A DNA stretch of 64,000 bases from Phyllobacterium zundukense (GTDB lineage: Bacteria > Pseudomonadota > Alphaproteobacteria > Rhizobiales > Rhizobiaceae): positions 1,054,001-1,118,000 of the forward strand of contig NZ_CP104973.1 of the NCBI RefSeq assembly GCF_025452195.1, read 5' to 3'. A model generated the notes under the pieces. That model saw nothing but the letters and a program-made list of their open reading frames with translations. It was not told where the DNA came from and searched no databases. Shown here one piece after another: positions 1 through 11,142 of this stretch. Made by a program: the position numbers and the translations under genes. Within the stretch, counting starts at the first letter, position 1. Each line of letters starts with the position of its first letter.

Positions 1-940
<940 letters not shown>

Positions 941-955
941 CTAGCGTGTTGAGGG

Positions 956-986
956 CTATATAAGAAGGGGAAAATTACCATGCAAG
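956..986 (-). promoter_or_regulatory. Probable heat-shock (RpoH/sigma-32) promoter of dnaK
   Basis: On the minus strand CTTGCA (986-981) is followed after 16 bases by CTTATATAG (964-956). This fits the alphaproteobacterial sigma-32 pattern CTTG...CYTATNTNNG, with the GC-rich gap typical of that factor replaced here by a T/C-rich one. Transcription would start near 948 and leave a leader of about 107 bases before the dnaK ATG. On the opposite strand the same bases lie just upstream of, or overlap, the longest possible start of the HtpX-like gene. Pattern seen; function inferred. Confidence 0.6.
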
Positions 987-1063
987 TCGGAAGAAGCTGC
1001 ATTTGCATGCATAATCACCCTAAAAGACTCGGCAAAATGCGTTTTTCGCTCCATATGTTGCCT

Positions 1064-2209
1064 ATGACGGACAATGCACTCCACCTCCCCTTGCCTGGAC
1101 ATCGCCGGAACCGGCTTATCAACAGGCTGCACACATGGCTGCTGCTGGCGGGAAGCCTGCTATTGCTCATCGTTTGCGCCTGGACCCTGGCGGGGCCCGC
1201 CGGCATCATATACGCCTTCGTGTTTGGCGGCATCAGTCTTTATGCCATCAGGCGCATAAGCCCTCAAATGGTGCTGACGATGTATAAGGCAAGGCCTGTT
1301 ACACGCGCCGAATTCCCGCAAGGACTGGCGATCGTCGAGGAGCTTGCGCGGCGCGCCGGCCTGCCAAAGCCGCCGAAACTACATGTCATTCCCTCGCGCA
1401 TGATGAACGCCTTTGCTGTGGGGCGGAAAGACAATTCCGTCGTCGCCGTTACCGACCAGCTCATCCGGGCACTGACAGCGCGCGAGCTTACCGGCGTTCT
1501 GGCACATGAAATCAGCCATATTCACAACGAGGACCTCAAGGTCATGGCTCTGGCCGATACGGTCTCGCGCTTTACCTCACTGATGTCCACCGTGGGAATC
1601 GTTTCCCTCCTTTTCAACATCACCTGGATGGCCAGCGGATCGTCGGCGCAAGTGCCGTGGCTCGGCGTGATCGTGCTGCTGTTTGCGCCAACCATCGGCG
1701 GATTGCTGCAGATGGCGCTGTCACGCACCCGCGAATTCGATGCCGATCTCGGCGCAGCGATGCTGACCGGCGATCCCGATGGTCTGGCCGATGCACTGAC
1801 GAAGCTGGAAAAGGCACAAGGCAGGATCTGGGAAAACCTCATCCTTCCCGGCGGACGCATTCCCGACCCCTCGATACTCCGCACGCACCCGCTGACGGAA
1901 GCCCGTGTGGCGCGGCTCCACGCGCTAAAAGAAGCGTGCGATATGGCGGCTCGCGGCGATATCCTGACTGATCTGGAGCTGAAACCGGAGGATCATATCC
2001 GCACGCGGCCAAGATCTGTCCCGCAGATCGGTCAGCAATATGGACGCTGGAACTCCAACAATCTGGAAATCCTGTCGCTGATCAACACACAGGCGACCCA
2101 TCCGGTGGTCTCGGGCGACAATGCGGACTGCGAAGCGTGCGCCCAGAGCCTCTATACGCCGGATGGCAAGCCGCGCGTGCATGTGGCGCGCGGCGGCGTG
2201 TATTGGTGA
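1064..2209 (+). CDS. HtpX-like M48 family zinc metalloprotease, inner membrane
   Basis: Membrane-embedded zinc protease of the HtpX/M48B type, which in other bacteria degrades misfolded membrane proteins under heat or envelope stress. Hydrophobic segments near residues 24-45 and 48-62 precede the HEISH zinc motif (about 148-152). A second pair of membrane segments (about 175-190 and 198-215) precedes REFDAD, whose Glu (about 224) is the third zinc ligand. The C-terminal tail of about 130 residues is longer than in E. coli HtpX and has a CEAC pair. Start uncertain: 1064 gives a sensible N-terminus but weak ribosome site; an in-frame ATG at 980 has a better one (AGAAGGGG) but would overlap the dnaK promoter. 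Divergence from dnaK fits a stress role. Confidence 0.88.
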   Translation: MTDNALHLPLPGHRRNRLINRLHTWLLLAGSLLLLIVCAWTLAGPAGIIYAFVFGGISLYAIRRISPQMVLTMYKARPVTRAEFPQGLAIVEELARRAGLPKPPKLHVIPSRMMNAFAVGRKDNSVVAVTDQLIRALTARELTGVLAHEISHIHNEDLKVMALADTVSRFTSLMSTVGIVSLLFNITWMASGSSAQVPWLGVIVLLFAPTIGGLLQMALSRTREFDADLGAAMLTGDPDGLADALTKLEKAQGRIWENLILPGGRIPDPSILRTHPLTEARVARLHALKEACDMAARGDILTDLELKPEDHIRTRPRSVPQIGQQYGRWNSNNLEILSLINTQATHPVVSGDNADCEACAQSLYTPDGKPRVHVARGGVYW

Positions 2210-2219
2210 GTTCTCCGGA

Positions 2220-3206
2220 TTAAACGGCTTCCCAGTTGCCGCTCTCGCCTGCACGATAAACGGCGTCGATCAACTTTTGATTGAGGACGGAATTTTCAAG
2301 GGTGAACACCTCGACATCCTCTCCCTGTGCGGCACGGGCAAAGGCTTCCACCTCAAGGCAATAATGGTCGACATTGCCGAAATTATATTCGGTGGAAGTA
2401 CCATGGCTGGCATCATGCAACGTGATCTTGGCGTGGTCGTATTTGCCGGTGTTGAACGGCGCGAGGACCTCGATGTAGCCCTTGTCGCCATGGAAGGCGA
2501 TCGACTGGCGCGCCGCGAGCTGTGTCGCGACATAGAAGGTCAATTCGAAATCCTCGAAGTCGGCGCGGACGCTCGCATAGCGATCGGTACCGAAATCCGG
2601 ATCGCGCTCGATGGTCGCCATGGCGCGAACAGGCTCCTTGCCGGTGACGAAGCGCGTCACCACGGTCGGATAGACACCGATATCCGGCAAGGCGCCGCCG
2701 CCCAGCGACAGCTGGTTGCGCATATTGCTCGCGTCCTTGTTGAAATAGGTGAAAGCTGCCTGCACCTGACGCAGCTGTCCGATTGCTCCCTGGGCGATCA
2801 GTTCGCGAACCTTCAGCCACTGTGGGTGATACGTCACCATGAAGGCCTCCGAAATCAGCACGCCATTTGTATCGCGGGCGCGCTGCAGCGCTGCGATCTC
2901 GCTGGCATGCAACGAGATCGGCTTTTCGCACAGGACGTGCTTGCCGGCTTCCGCCGCTTTCAAGGACCATTCCACATGCTGCGACGTAGGCAGCGGAATA
3001 TAGACGCCGTCAATATCGTTCGAGGCCAGCATCTCCTCGTAGGAACCGAAGGCATGCGGGGCGCCGAAGCGGTCAGCGACGGCGCGCGCTTTCGCAAGGT
3101 CGCGGCTGGAAATGCCAGCGAGCACGGAATTTACCGCGTTGCATATTGCTGGAATAACCAGCGTTACCCCGATTTTTGCCGTCGATAGAACACCCCAACG
3201 AAACAT
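2220..3206 (-). CDS. Gfo/Idh/MocA family NAD(P)-dependent oxidoreductase
   Basis: A 328-residue dehydrogenase of the glucose-fructose oxidoreductase/inositol dehydrogenase family. The N-terminal Rossmann fold begins [12 protein letters not shown]. The usual CEKP-type motif is present as HVLCEKPIS (about residues 92-100) and carries the family's catalytic lysine. The C-terminal half is the mixed alpha/beta substrate domain with [12 protein letters not shown]. The start at 3206 is fixed by a strong AGGAGAGG ribosome site; the frame is open further upstream but without family-like sequence. Substrate cannot be told from sequence; a sugar or polyol is likely. It converges on the HtpX-like gene with 10 bases between stops and has no obvious operon partner. 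Confidence 0.9.
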   Translation of the reverse strand: MFRWGVLSTAKIGVTLVIPAICNAVNSVLAGISSRDLAKARAVADRFGAPHAFGSYEEMLASNDIDGVYIPLPTSQHVEWSLKAAEAGKHVLCEKPISLHASEIAALQRARDTNGVLISEAFMVTYHPQWLKVRELIAQGAIGQLRQVQAAFTYFNKDASNMRNQLSLGGGALPDIGVYPTVVTRFVTGKEPVRAMATIERDPDFGTDRYASVRADFEDFELTFYVATQLAARQSIAFHGDKGYIEVLAPFNTGKYDHAKITLHDASHGTSTEYNFGNVDHYCLEVEAFARAAQGEDVEVFTLENSVLNQKLIDAVYRAGESGNWEAV

Positions 3207-3358
3207 AGTGACCTCTCCTTTGCGTCGATATTCACGCCATGGCAGCCTGCAAACGGCATTTTTCTGCACTCCTGTGCTCACGTACCAGAATGTACGCTGC
3301 GCTCCGGTGCTCGAAAACCACCGTTTTCGTCTCGCCCTGACATGAATCTTCACAACCC

Positions 3359-4249
3359 CTAGATCGTAAACTTGAAGAAATCAATGAAGGCGCGCAGTGC
3401 CGGACGCATCTGGCGGCGGCTGGGGTAATACAGGTAGACGCCGGGAAACGGCGCGCACCAATCCTCAAGCACGCGGCGAAGTTTGCCCTGGGCTATGGCT
3501 TCCGGCGCCATGTGTTGCAGCAGGAATGCGACGCCAGCACCGCCAAGAACTGCTTCGACCACGAGCCGGTCATCACCAAGAATAAGCGGGCCGTTTACGT
3601 CAAGGACGATCTCCTCGCCATCCTTTTCGAATTCCCAGCGATAGACCCGCCCACTGGAGAAACGGCGGCGGATGCAGAGATGATCGAGAAGATCGCGCGG
3701 GTGCCTCGGCACAGCATGGTTTTCGAAATAGGCCGGCGTGGCAACGATGCTGGCACTGATCGCGTCGCTCATGCGCACTGCAATCATGTCCGGCTCCAGG
3801 CTTTCACCAAGCCGCATGCCGGCATCGACACCCGTCGCGACAATATCGTTGAACGGTTCCTCGACACGCAGCTCGAGCGTCACGCCGGGATAGGCCTCGC
3901 TGAAGGCAGCAAGGCGGGGGGCGAGAAGCCAGTGCGCAGCAAAGGGCGGAACACTCAGGCGCAGATTGCCGGCAACGCGGTTGTTCGCCTCCTTGACCGC
4001 ATCGAGCGCAAGATCGATCTCGCCAAGGGCCGGACGAAGCCGTTTGAGCAGCAGCGCGCCCTCTTCCGTCACGGCGACGCTGCGCGTTGTCCGGGCGAGA
4101 AGCCTTACGCCCAAACTTTGTTCGAGACTCGAAATCGCATGACTGACAGCTGACGGCGCAATGCCGAGTTCCTTGGCCGCGCCGCGAAACCCGCCACTCG
4201 CCGCGACAGTCGCAAAGATTGCCAGTTGGGGAAGCCGGGAACGATCCAT
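3359..4249 (-). CDS. LysR family transcriptional regulator
   Basis: A 296-residue LysR-type regulator. The N-terminal winged helix-turn-helix is clear ([22 protein letters not shown], then [17 protein letters not shown], about residues 5-45). A periplasmic-binding-like effector domain follows to the C-terminus. It starts at MDRSRLPQL (4249) and is transcribed away from the aldo/keto reductase gene whose start is about 100 bases off. That is the usual LysR arrangement, in which the regulator controls the divergent gene and itself. The shared intergenic stretch 4250-4347 should hold the operator. Effector unknown. Confidence 0.93.
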   Translation of the reverse strand: MDRSRLPQLAIFATVAASGGFRGAAKELGIAPSAVSHAISSLEQSLGVRLLARTTRSVAVTEEGALLLKRLRPALGEIDLALDAVKEANNRVAGNLRLSVPPFAAHWLLAPRLAAFSEAYPGVTLELRVEEPFNDIVATGVDAGMRLGESLEPDMIAVRMSDAISASIVATPAYFENHAVPRHPRDLLDHLCIRRRFSSGRVYRWEFEKDGEEIVLDVNGPLILGDDRLVVEAVLGGAGVAFLLQHMAPEAIAQGKLRRVLEDWCAPFPGVYLYYPSRRQMRPALRAFIDFFKFTI

Positions 4250-4347
4250 TGATCTATCATATAGAACAAGCTGTGAAAGTTTAAGCCAATTATCGAACAC
4301 TGCTCCACGTTCTATCTTCCACCCATCACACGTGAAGGAGATCAGTG

Positions 4348-5343
<996 letters not shown>

Positions 5344-5368
5344 GACAACGAGGCTTGGGGCCAAATAT

Positions 5369-5402
5369 GCGAGAAGGGGCGGCCACGGCTGTCCCTTCTC
5401 GC
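5369..5402 (+). terminator. Hairpin after the aldo/keto reductase gene
   Basis: A perfect 10-base stem, GCGAGAAGGG (5369-5378) with CCCTTCTCGC (5393-5402), and a 14-base loop 26 bases past the stop codon. There is no T-run after it, so it is either a weak intrinsic terminator or an RNA 3' stabiliser. Confidence 0.5.
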
Positions 5403-5405
5403 GCC

Positions 5406-5436
5406 CTTGACAGACTAATCGACGTAAGGCCTATTC
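5406..5436 (+). promoter_or_regulatory. Candidate sigma-70 promoter for the LpxO-like gene
   Basis: CTTGACA (5406-5412) and CTATTC (5431-5436) with 18 bases between resemble the rhizobial housekeeping consensus CTTGAC-N17-CTATAT. It sits directly after the preceding hairpin and about 120 bases before the next gene. Sequence match only. Confidence 0.4.
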
Positions 5437-5554
5437 CTGACCGTCGCTGACCACTTTTAAAAGTTCGCCGGCGGTTGTATATCGCGCAAGATCGATTTGT
5501 CTCAACAAGCCGCGCCCTTCTGTCTCGCATCGCTGGCGCCGAACCTGGAATACC

Positions 5555-6367
5555 ATGGAAAAAGCAACGAAAAAGTCCCTTCGGCGTTGGTCTGTCGGAT
5601 TGGTTCTTCTGGCAATTCTCGCTTATTTTGTCCCTTATCTGGTGATCTTTTACCTGATCTGCGGCCTTTATGATTTGTCGCGCAACAAGAATTTGAACCT
5701 GCAGGTTGTCGAGCAATATTTCTTCGGCAATGGCATGTTCACCTGGATTTTGTCACCGCTCAACATTCTTCTCGACATCCTGTCGCTGCCTTACGTCAAC
5801 AAGGGCGTTTACAAGCTGCAGGACCTTCCGGCCAATTATCAAGCCGAGGTGAAGCGCCTGATCACGGCGACGCAGAAGGAAAACATCGTTGGGCAGTTGC
5901 AGGCACGCGCCGAACAGCAGGCGCGCAGCATGTTCTTTTTCAAATGGTACGGCAAAGACCAGCCGAGCTTCGCCAACGTGCCATCCTTCTACGAGAAGTA
6001 CAATTTCGTGAAGACAATCGGTGTATCGGTTTTCAACAAGAAGAACTCGACTTCAAAGCATTTCGGTCCGATCCGGGCAACGATACGCGTGCTTTACAAC
6101 ATCAACGACATGAATGACCGCACGGCCTATATCTGGTGCGGCGACACGACGAGCTACTGGAAGGACGACAAGCTGTTTATCTTCGATGACACGCTGATGC
6201 ACCAGTCCGTCAACCAGACCGACCAGACGCGCTATTGCCTGTTCGTCGACATCCTGCGCCCATCTTATCTGCCGGGCCTGTTTGCCGCCATCGTTTCGTT
6301 CATGGGTGTTATTCTCAAAGGCAGCAACTCGATCTTCTACAAGAACTGGAAAGTCATCCAGAAATAG
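5555..6367 (+). CDS. Aspartyl/asparaginyl beta-hydroxylase family protein (LpxO-like), membrane-anchored
   Basis: A 270-residue Fe(II)/2-oxoglutarate dioxygenase-type protein. A transmembrane segment at about residues 14-40 anchors it, and a second hydrophobic stretch lies near the C-terminus (PGLFAAIVSFMGVIL). The catalytic part carries KHFGPIRATIRVLYNI (first iron His) and FDDTLMHQSVNQTDQTRY (second His, 2-oxoglutarate Arg), then VDILRP as in LpxO. LpxO hydroxylates the 2-position of a lipid A acyl chain; that role is possible here but the family also acts on proteins. It stands alone between a promoter-like site and a strong terminator. Confidence 0.82.
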   Translation: MEKATKKSLRRWSVGLVLLAILAYFVPYLVIFYLICGLYDLSRNKNLNLQVVEQYFFGNGMFTWILSPLNILLDILSLPYVNKGVYKLQDLPANYQAEVKRLITATQKENIVGQLQARAEQQARSMFFFKWYGKDQPSFANVPSFYEKYNFVKTIGVSVFNKKNSTSKHFGPIRATIRVLYNINDMNDRTAYIWCGDTTSYWKDDKLFIFDDTLMHQSVNQTDQTRYCLFVDILRPSYLPGLFAAIVSFMGVILKGSNSIFYKNWKVIQK

Positions 6368-6389
6368 CTGTTACGGATTAGACATAGGA

Positions 6390-6415
6390 AAGGGGCGCGA
6401 TGTGCCCCTTTTTTT
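6390..6415 (+). terminator. Intrinsic terminator of the LpxO-like gene
   Basis: AAGGGGC (6390-6396) pairs with GCCCCTT (6404-6410) across a 7-base loop, followed by a run of seven T. It lies 22 bases beyond the stop codon. Confidence 0.85.
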
Positions 6416-6430
6416 GTTGACAGGATCATT

Positions 6431-6556
6431 GTGCGTGGTTCGACAGGCTCACCACGAGGGAGGTTGGGCATGTTGCAGGGAGATCGGCATACGGAGCTCG
6501 CAATCATACGAGCGTCCAAATGCCCTCCCTCATGGTGAGCCTGTCGAACCACGCAC
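6431..6556. repeat. Palindromic intergenic repeat, copy 1 (GTGCGTGGTTCGACA family)
   Basis: Left arm 6431-6462 and right arm 6524-6556 are inverted copies of about 32 bases with a single mismatch, both opening GTGCGTGGTTCGACAGGCTC. About 60 unrelated bases form the loop. A second unit with the same arm sequence lies at 15174-15298. Located between the convergent ends of the LpxO-like gene and pheT, it could also stop leftward transcription. REP-like palindromes of this type are common in Alphaproteobacteria (knowledge); no transposase is attached. Confidence 0.85.
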
Positions 6557-6582
6557 TACCGGATTGCAATCCGGCTTCATCG

Positions 6583-8997
6583 CTATCCGCGCAGCATGCC
6601 ACCTGTCTGCTTGCCGACGCTTTCAACGATGCGTTTTGTCAGCGCTTCCAGATCCTCATCGGTCAAGGTACGCTCCACGGGCTGGATGGCCACTTCGATC
6701 GCAACAGACTTCTTGTCAGCGCCAAGCGATGCGCCTTCGAAAAGATCGAAGACCTGAACGCCGGTGATCAGCTTCTTGTCGCCGGCAAGAGCTGCCCGGA
6801 CAATCGCGCCCGCTTCCACCGACTTGTCGACCACAAACGCAAAGTCACGGCGCACAGTCTGGAAATCCGAAAGGTTAAGCGCCGGCTTGGTGCGCGTCGC
6901 CTTCTGCTTCGGTTCGGGAATGGCGTCGATGAAAACTTCAAAGCCGCAAAGGCTTCCAGAGACATCAAGCGTTTCCAGCGTTTTTGGATGGAACTCGCCG
7001 AAGGTTCCGAGGATTACCTTTGGCCCGAGCTTGATGGTGCCGGAACGCCCCGGATGATACCAGGTGGGACCGCCGCTTTCGATCTGCAGCTTATCAACCG
7101 GAGCGCCGCACGCTTCGAGCACGGCCAGCGCGTCGGCCTTTGCGTCGAATACGCCAACCGGCCCAATATTACCCGACCAGTGACGACCCGAACCTTCGAG
7201 CTTCGCCGTGCCACGGCGAACACCTGCCGCCACGCGGCGCTGCGTTTCCGGCGTATTGCCTTCATAGGTGCCGGAGACTTCGAACAGCGCGAGGTCGTTG
7301 AAGCCGCGATCGGCATTGCGCTGAGCGGCAGCAAGCAGGCTCGGCAACAGCGATGGGCGCATGTCGGACATGTCGGCCGCGATCGGATTGGCAAGCTTCA
7401 GTTCGCTCTGACCGCCGCCAAATACTTTTGCTGACGTTTCCGAAATGAACGACCAGGTAACCGCCTCCATCATGCCGCGCGAAGCAAGTGCCCGGCGGGC
7501 ATTGCGCGTACGGATCTGCAACGTAGTCAAGATCTTGCCGTTGACCGCCGCATGGCTAGCCAAGGGCTGCGGATCGATCTGGTCGACGCCATGAATACGC
7601 ATGACCTCTTCGACGAGATCGGCCTTGCCGTCGACATCAGGACGCCATGACGGGACCACGACATCAACAAGCTCGCCGCTCCCTTGCGGCTTGAAGCCGA
7701 GGCGCGACAGGATATCGAGGCTGGTTTCGGCCGGAACATCGATACCGGTAAGACGTTTGACCTCCGATGCAGGGAAACGGACTGTCTTCGGTGTATGGCC
7801 CTTGTAGCCGATGACTTTCGCTTCGGATGGGGTGCCGCCGCAGAAATCGAGGACCAGCTGTGTGGCAAGCTCAAGACCGGGGATCATGAACTCAGGATCG
7901 ACGCCGCGCTCGAAACGGTAGCGCGCATCGGTGATGATCCCGAGCGTGCGGCCTGTACGGGCAATATTCATCGCGTCCCAAAGCGCGGACTCGATCACGA
8001 CATTGACGGTGTTCTCATCACAGCCGGAGTGTTCGCCGCCCATGATGCCGCCAATCGATTCGACCCCGTCAGCATCGGCGATGACCACATTGTCCGGGCC
8101 GAATGTGTATTCCTTGCCGTTGAGGCCGAGAATCTGCTCGCCTTCCCGGCCGCGACGCACGGTGAGATTGCCGCTGACCTTGTCGGCATCGAAAACGTGC
8201 AACGGGCGGCCGCGATCGAAGGTCAGATAGTTGGTTATGTCGACGAGCGCGTTGATCGGGCGCAGACCGATGGCGATCAACCGCTGCTGCAGCCATTGCG
8301 GGCTGTGACCGTTCTTGACGCCCTTGACTGTGCGCCAGGCGAAGCCGGGGCAAAGATGGGTATCGTCGCCAAGTTCAAGACGAACATCCACCAGCGCGGG
8401 TCCTGCGCCTTTGACCGTTTCGACTGGCTGCTGCCTGAGCTTGCCGATGCCGGCTGCCGCAAGGTCACGGGCAATGCCGTAGACGCTCGTGCAGTCCGGT
8501 CGGTTCGGCGTCAAATTGATCTCGATGACCGGGTCGTCCAGACCGGCATATGCAGCAAAGCTGGTGCCGACCGGCGCATCTGCGGGCAGGTCGATGATGC
8601 CATTATGTTCATCCGACATCTGCAATTCGCGCTCGGAGCACATCATGCCATGGCTCTCGACACCGCGGATCTTGCCGACTGACAATGTAAGGTCGATTCC
8701 CGGAACATAGGTACCTGGAGCCGCGAAGGCGCCGATCAGGCCCGCACGGGCGTTGGGAGCACCGCATACCACCTGCAGCGGCTTGCCATCGCCCGTATCG
8801 ACGGTCAGAACCTGCAGCTTGTCTGCGTCGGGGTGGCGGGAAGCCGTCAGCACCTTGGCTATGACGAAGGGCTTTAGCGCCGACTTGTCGTCGAGCTGCT
8901 CGACTTCCAGACCGATTCTTGTCAGGGTCTCGACGATCTCGTCGAGTGAAGCCTCGGTCTCGAGATGATCTTTAAGCCAGGAGAGTGTGAATTTCAT
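6583..8997 (-). CDS. pheT: Phenylalanine--tRNA ligase beta subunit
   Basis: Beta chain (804 residues) of the alpha2-beta2 phenylalanyl-tRNA synthetase; with PheS it charges tRNA-Phe in the cytoplasm. The start [14 protein letters not shown] is canonical for the family, so 8997 is preferred to the ATG six codons upstream. Domains in order: tRNA-binding OB fold (about 39-150), B3/B4 editing region in the middle, B5 domain, and the ferredoxin-like anticodon-binding domain at the C-terminus with [14 protein letters not shown] (about 710-723). It follows pheS by 75 bases on the same strand. A palindromic repeat lies just past its stop. Confidence 0.97.
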   Translation of the reverse strand: MKFTLSWLKDHLETEASLDEIVETLTRIGLEVEQLDDKSALKPFVIAKVLTASRHPDADKLQVLTVDTGDGKPLQVVCGAPNARAGLIGAFAAPGTYVPGIDLTLSVGKIRGVESHGMMCSERELQMSDEHNGIIDLPADAPVGTSFAAYAGLDDPVIEINLTPNRPDCTSVYGIARDLAAAGIGKLRQQPVETVKGAGPALVDVRLELGDDTHLCPGFAWRTVKGVKNGHSPQWLQQRLIAIGLRPINALVDITNYLTFDRGRPLHVFDADKVSGNLTVRRGREGEQILGLNGKEYTFGPDNVVIADADGVESIGGIMGGEHSGCDENTVNVVIESALWDAMNIARTGRTLGIITDARYRFERGVDPEFMIPGLELATQLVLDFCGGTPSEAKVIGYKGHTPKTVRFPASEVKRLTGIDVPAETSLDILSRLGFKPQGSGELVDVVVPSWRPDVDGKADLVEEVMRIHGVDQIDPQPLASHAAVNGKILTTLQIRTRNARRALASRGMMEAVTWSFISETSAKVFGGGQSELKLANPIAADMSDMRPSLLPSLLAAAQRNADRGFNDLALFEVSGTYEGNTPETQRRVAAGVRRGTAKLEGSGRHWSGNIGPVGVFDAKADALAVLEACGAPVDKLQIESGGPTWYHPGRSGTIKLGPKVILGTFGEFHPKTLETLDVSGSLCGFEVFIDAIPEPKQKATRTKPALNLSDFQTVRRDFAFVVDKSVEAGAIVRAALAGDKKLITGVQVFDLFEGASLGADKKSVAIEVAIQPVERTLTDEDLEALTKRIVESVGKQTGGMLRG

Positions 8998-9072
8998 GAT
9001 TTCACTCGTTTTCAAATTTCGAGGTTTAGAGGTTTCGGCAAGCGCCTTCGTCCCCGTGAAGCCTGTGGCGCG

Positions 9073-10155
9073 TTAGGCGCTCAGGCCTCCAAACAGCGTC
9101 GGCATGTCGAGCGGGCGGAAACCGTAGTGCTGGAGCCAGCGAACATCGGCATCGAAGAACGCGCGCAGGTCCGGCATGCCGTACTTCAACATGGCAATGC
9201 GGTCGATGCCCATGCCCCAGGCAAACCCCTGATACTCATCCGGATCGAGACCGCCGGCGCGCAACACTTTCGGATGCACCATGCCGCAGCCGAGGATTTC
9301 CATCCAGTCGGTGCCTTCACCGAATTTCACTTCCTTGCCAGAGCGGTCGCACTGGATATCGACCTCCAGCGATGGCTCGGTGAAGGGGAAATAGGACGGG
9401 CGGAAGCGCATCTTCAGCGACGGCACTTCGAAGAACGCCTTGCAGAATTCTTCGAGCACCCATTTCATGTTGGCGACATTGGCCGACTTGTCGATGACCA
9501 GCCCTTCCACCTGATGGAACATAGGCGAATGGGTGGCATCGCTATCCATGCGGTAGGTCTTGCCGGGAATAACGATGCGGATCGGCGGCTTCTGATTTTC
9601 CATCGTACGAATCTGCACCGGGCTCGTATGGGTACGCAGCACCCGTCGCTCGCCGGTCTCGTCGGGATTGAAGAAAAAAGTGTCGTGCATCTCGCGAGCC
9701 GGGTGACCCTCGGGGAAATTGAGCGCGGTGAAGTTGTAGTAGTCGGTCTCGATATCCGGACCTTCGGCAATGGAGAAGCCCATATCGGCGAAGATCGCAG
9801 TGATCTCATCGATGACCTGGCTGATCGGATGGATACGTCCCCGTTCTGCCGGCGCGGCGCGCACAGGAAGCGTGACGTCCACCTTTTCCTTTTCAAGGCG
9901 CAAGGCGATGGCCGCGTCCTTGAGGGCATTCCTGCGCGCGGTGAGCGCTTCGGTGATTCGGTTCTTCAAGCCATTGATGGCAGGTCCCTGGAGCTGCCGT
10001 TCTTCCGGCGACATGGAACCCAGCGACTTCAGCTTTTCCGAGATCGAGCCCTTCTTGCCGAGAGCTGCGATGCGGACAGCCTCGATGGCCGCTTCATCAT
10101 TGGCTGACTCAATCTGCGCGGCAAGCACGCTTTCCAGTTCTACCAGGTCGTCCAT
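9073..10155 (-). CDS. pheS: Phenylalanine--tRNA ligase alpha subunit
   Basis: Catalytic alpha chain (360 residues) of phenylalanyl-tRNA synthetase, class II. An N-terminal coiled coil (about 1-90) precedes the class II core with [19 protein letters not shown], motif 2 around [17 protein letters not shown] (about 265-281), and motif 3 [17 protein letters not shown] (about 321-337). The start has a GGTGAAG ribosome site. The 5' leader shares a hairpin with that of rpmI. Upstream lie the rplT terminator and rplT itself, so pheST probably has its own promoter within 10216-10300 or relies on read-through. Confidence 0.97.
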   Translation of the reverse strand: MDDLVELESVLAAQIESANDEAAIEAVRIAALGKKGSISEKLKSLGSMSPEERQLQGPAINGLKNRITEALTARRNALKDAAIALRLEKEKVDVTLPVRAAPAERGRIHPISQVIDEITAIFADMGFSIAEGPDIETDYYNFTALNFPEGHPAREMHDTFFFNPDETGERRVLRTHTSPVQIRTMENQKPPIRIVIPGKTYRMDSDATHSPMFHQVEGLVIDKSANVANMKWVLEEFCKAFFEVPSLKMRFRPSYFPFTEPSLEVDIQCDRSGKEVKFGEGTDWMEILGCGMVHPKVLRAGGLDPDEYQGFAWGMGIDRIAMLKYGMPDLRAFFDADVRWLQHYGFRPLDMPTLFGGLSA

Positions 10156-10215
10156 CGTTCTTCACCTGTTGGTTTCTTGAGATCCTGTCATTTCTCTCGA
10201 AATGACCGCCTCTTG
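10156..10215 (-). promoter_or_regulatory. pheS leader with a hairpin shared with the rpmI leader
   Basis: Read on the minus strand, CAAGAGGCGGTCATTTCG is followed by AGAGAAATGACA. The two parts fold as TCATTTC/GAAATGA with a short loop, and the outer GAG can pair with a later CTC. The same arrangement with a few changes stands before rpmI at 10950-11005. The hairpin ends about 30 bases from the pheS start. Likely a translational or processing signal; function not known to me. Confidence 0.5.
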
Positions 10216-10235
10216 CTCGTCGATGCATAAAATCG

Positions 10236-10270
10236 AAAAACCCGCGCCAGCCGAGCCAGCGCGGGTTTCC
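10236..10270 (-). terminator. Intrinsic terminator after rplT
   Basis: On the minus strand an AAACCCGCGCTGGC stem pairs with GCCAGCGCGGGTTT around a short CTCG-like loop (here GCTCGGCT), followed by T residues. It lies about 37 bases past the rplT stop and ahead of the pheS leader. Confidence 0.85.
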
Positions 10271-10307
10271 CAAATCTAAATTTCCGGAATGCTTTGGGAG
10301 CGCTGGC

Positions 10308-10709
10308 TTAGTGGACAGCGCCTTCAAAAGCGTTCGGAGTTGTATTCTTGAGATATTCAAGCGCCTTCTTGGCAGAAGCCACGAGCGAACCGAATGCCTC
10401 CGGCTCGTGGATCGCGAGATCCGACAGAACCTTGCGGTCAACCTCGATACCCGACTTCGACAGACCGTCGATGAAACGGCTGTATGTCAGGCCATGTTCG
10501 CGGACAGCGGCATTGATGCGCTGGGTCCAGAGCGCCCGGAAAGTACGCTTCTTGTTCTTGCGGTCGCGATAAGCGTACTGCTTCGAACGATCGACAGCGG
10601 CCTTGGCGGTCTTGATGGTATTCTTGCGGCGGCCACGGAAACCCTCGGCCTGCTTCAGAACTTTTTTATGCTTGGCGTGGGACGTAACGCCCCGTTTTAC
10701 ACGTGCCAT
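10308..10709 (-). CDS. rplT: 50S ribosomal protein L20
   Basis: L20 (133 residues) binds 23S rRNA early in large-subunit assembly. The N-terminal basic extension [20 protein letters not shown] and the [13 protein letters not shown] stretch (here [16 protein letters not shown]) are diagnostic. It is 39 bases downstream of rpmI on the same strand and ends in a strong terminator. In many bacteria L20 autoregulates this operon; I see no clear L20-binding pseudoknot here. Confidence 0.97.
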   Translation of the reverse strand: MARVKRGVTSHAKHKKVLKQAEGFRGRRKNTIKTAKAAVDRSKQYAYRDRKNKKRTFRALWTQRINAAVREHGLTYSRFIDGLSKSGIEVDRKVLSDLAIHEPEAFGSLVASAKKALEYLKNTTPNAFEGAVH

Positions 10710-10748
10710 GATATGATCTCCTTACTGAGATGGATAACGTTTGCCCGA

Positions 10749-10949
10749 TCAGAGACCGTTAGGCAGGAACTTCTTCACGATTTTCGCATCTGGCTCGGAA
10801 AGAACCATCGTGCCGCGTGCGTCACGAATGAATTTGTTCGAACGTTTGATCATGCCATGGCGTTTGCCAGCGGCGGCGGCTTTGATTTTGCCAGTTCCGG
10901 TAATCTTGAACCGTTTCTTGGCAGCAGATTTGGTCTTCATCTTGGGCAT
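10749..10949 (-). CDS. rpmI: 50S ribosomal protein L35
   Basis: Small basic large-subunit protein of 66 residues, the usual length. It starts [20 protein letters not shown] and ends KKFLPNGL. A good AGGAG ribosome site lies 8 bases ahead of the ATG. Unlike the common infC-rpmI-rplT arrangement, infC is not directly upstream: a methyltransferase-like gene and two terminators separate them, so rpmI-rplT must have its own promoter between 11005 and 11044. Confidence 0.97.
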   Translation of the reverse strand: MPKMKTKSAAKKRFKITGTGKIKAAAAGKRHGMIKRSNKFIRDARGTMVLSEPDAKIVKKFLPNGL

Positions 10950-11005
10950 TTTGCTACTCCTGATTTTTGAGGCCTATGCCATTTCTGCGAAATGACTGCC
11001 TCTTG
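10950..11005 (-). promoter_or_regulatory. rpmI leader with a hairpin shared with the pheS leader
   Basis: On the minus strand CAAGAGGCAGTCATTTCG then CAGAAATGGCA; CATTTC pairs with GAAATG, and an outer GAGGC can pair with GCCTC a little further on, giving a longer two-part stem. Similarity to the pheS leader continues into CTCAA-AA-CA before the ribosome site. Only these two copies were found in the window. Confidence 0.5.
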
Positions 11006-11043
11006 TTTTTGACTTCAGGCCGACCAAAGCCTGAAAGCATACA

Positions 11044-11076
11044 AAACCGCCACGGCATGCCCTGCCGGGCGGTTTG
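11044..11076 (-). terminator. Intrinsic terminator after the ICMT-like gene
   Basis: On the minus strand AAACCGCC and GGCGGTTT form the outer stem, with an inner CGGCA/TGCCG pairing, then TTTTGT. It lies about 67 bases beyond the methyltransferase stop codon and separates that gene from rpmI. Confidence 0.7.
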
Positions 11077-11142
11077 AACGCGTGCTTATTACCAGAAGTC
11101 AGAAAAAGCGCAACAGTTGAATTGCGTGAGCCGGCGAAAAGC

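Noticed and set aside
6282..6767. Coding frame over the palindromic repeat between the LpxO-like gene and pheT
   Set aside because: Caused by the repeat arms (VRQAHHEG in several frames); crosses a terminator and pheT antisense.
8965..10107. Long plus-strand frame (380 codons) antisense to pheS
   Set aside because: It is a shadow of a strongly conserved gene in the opposite strand, with no recognisable motif and no ribosome site.
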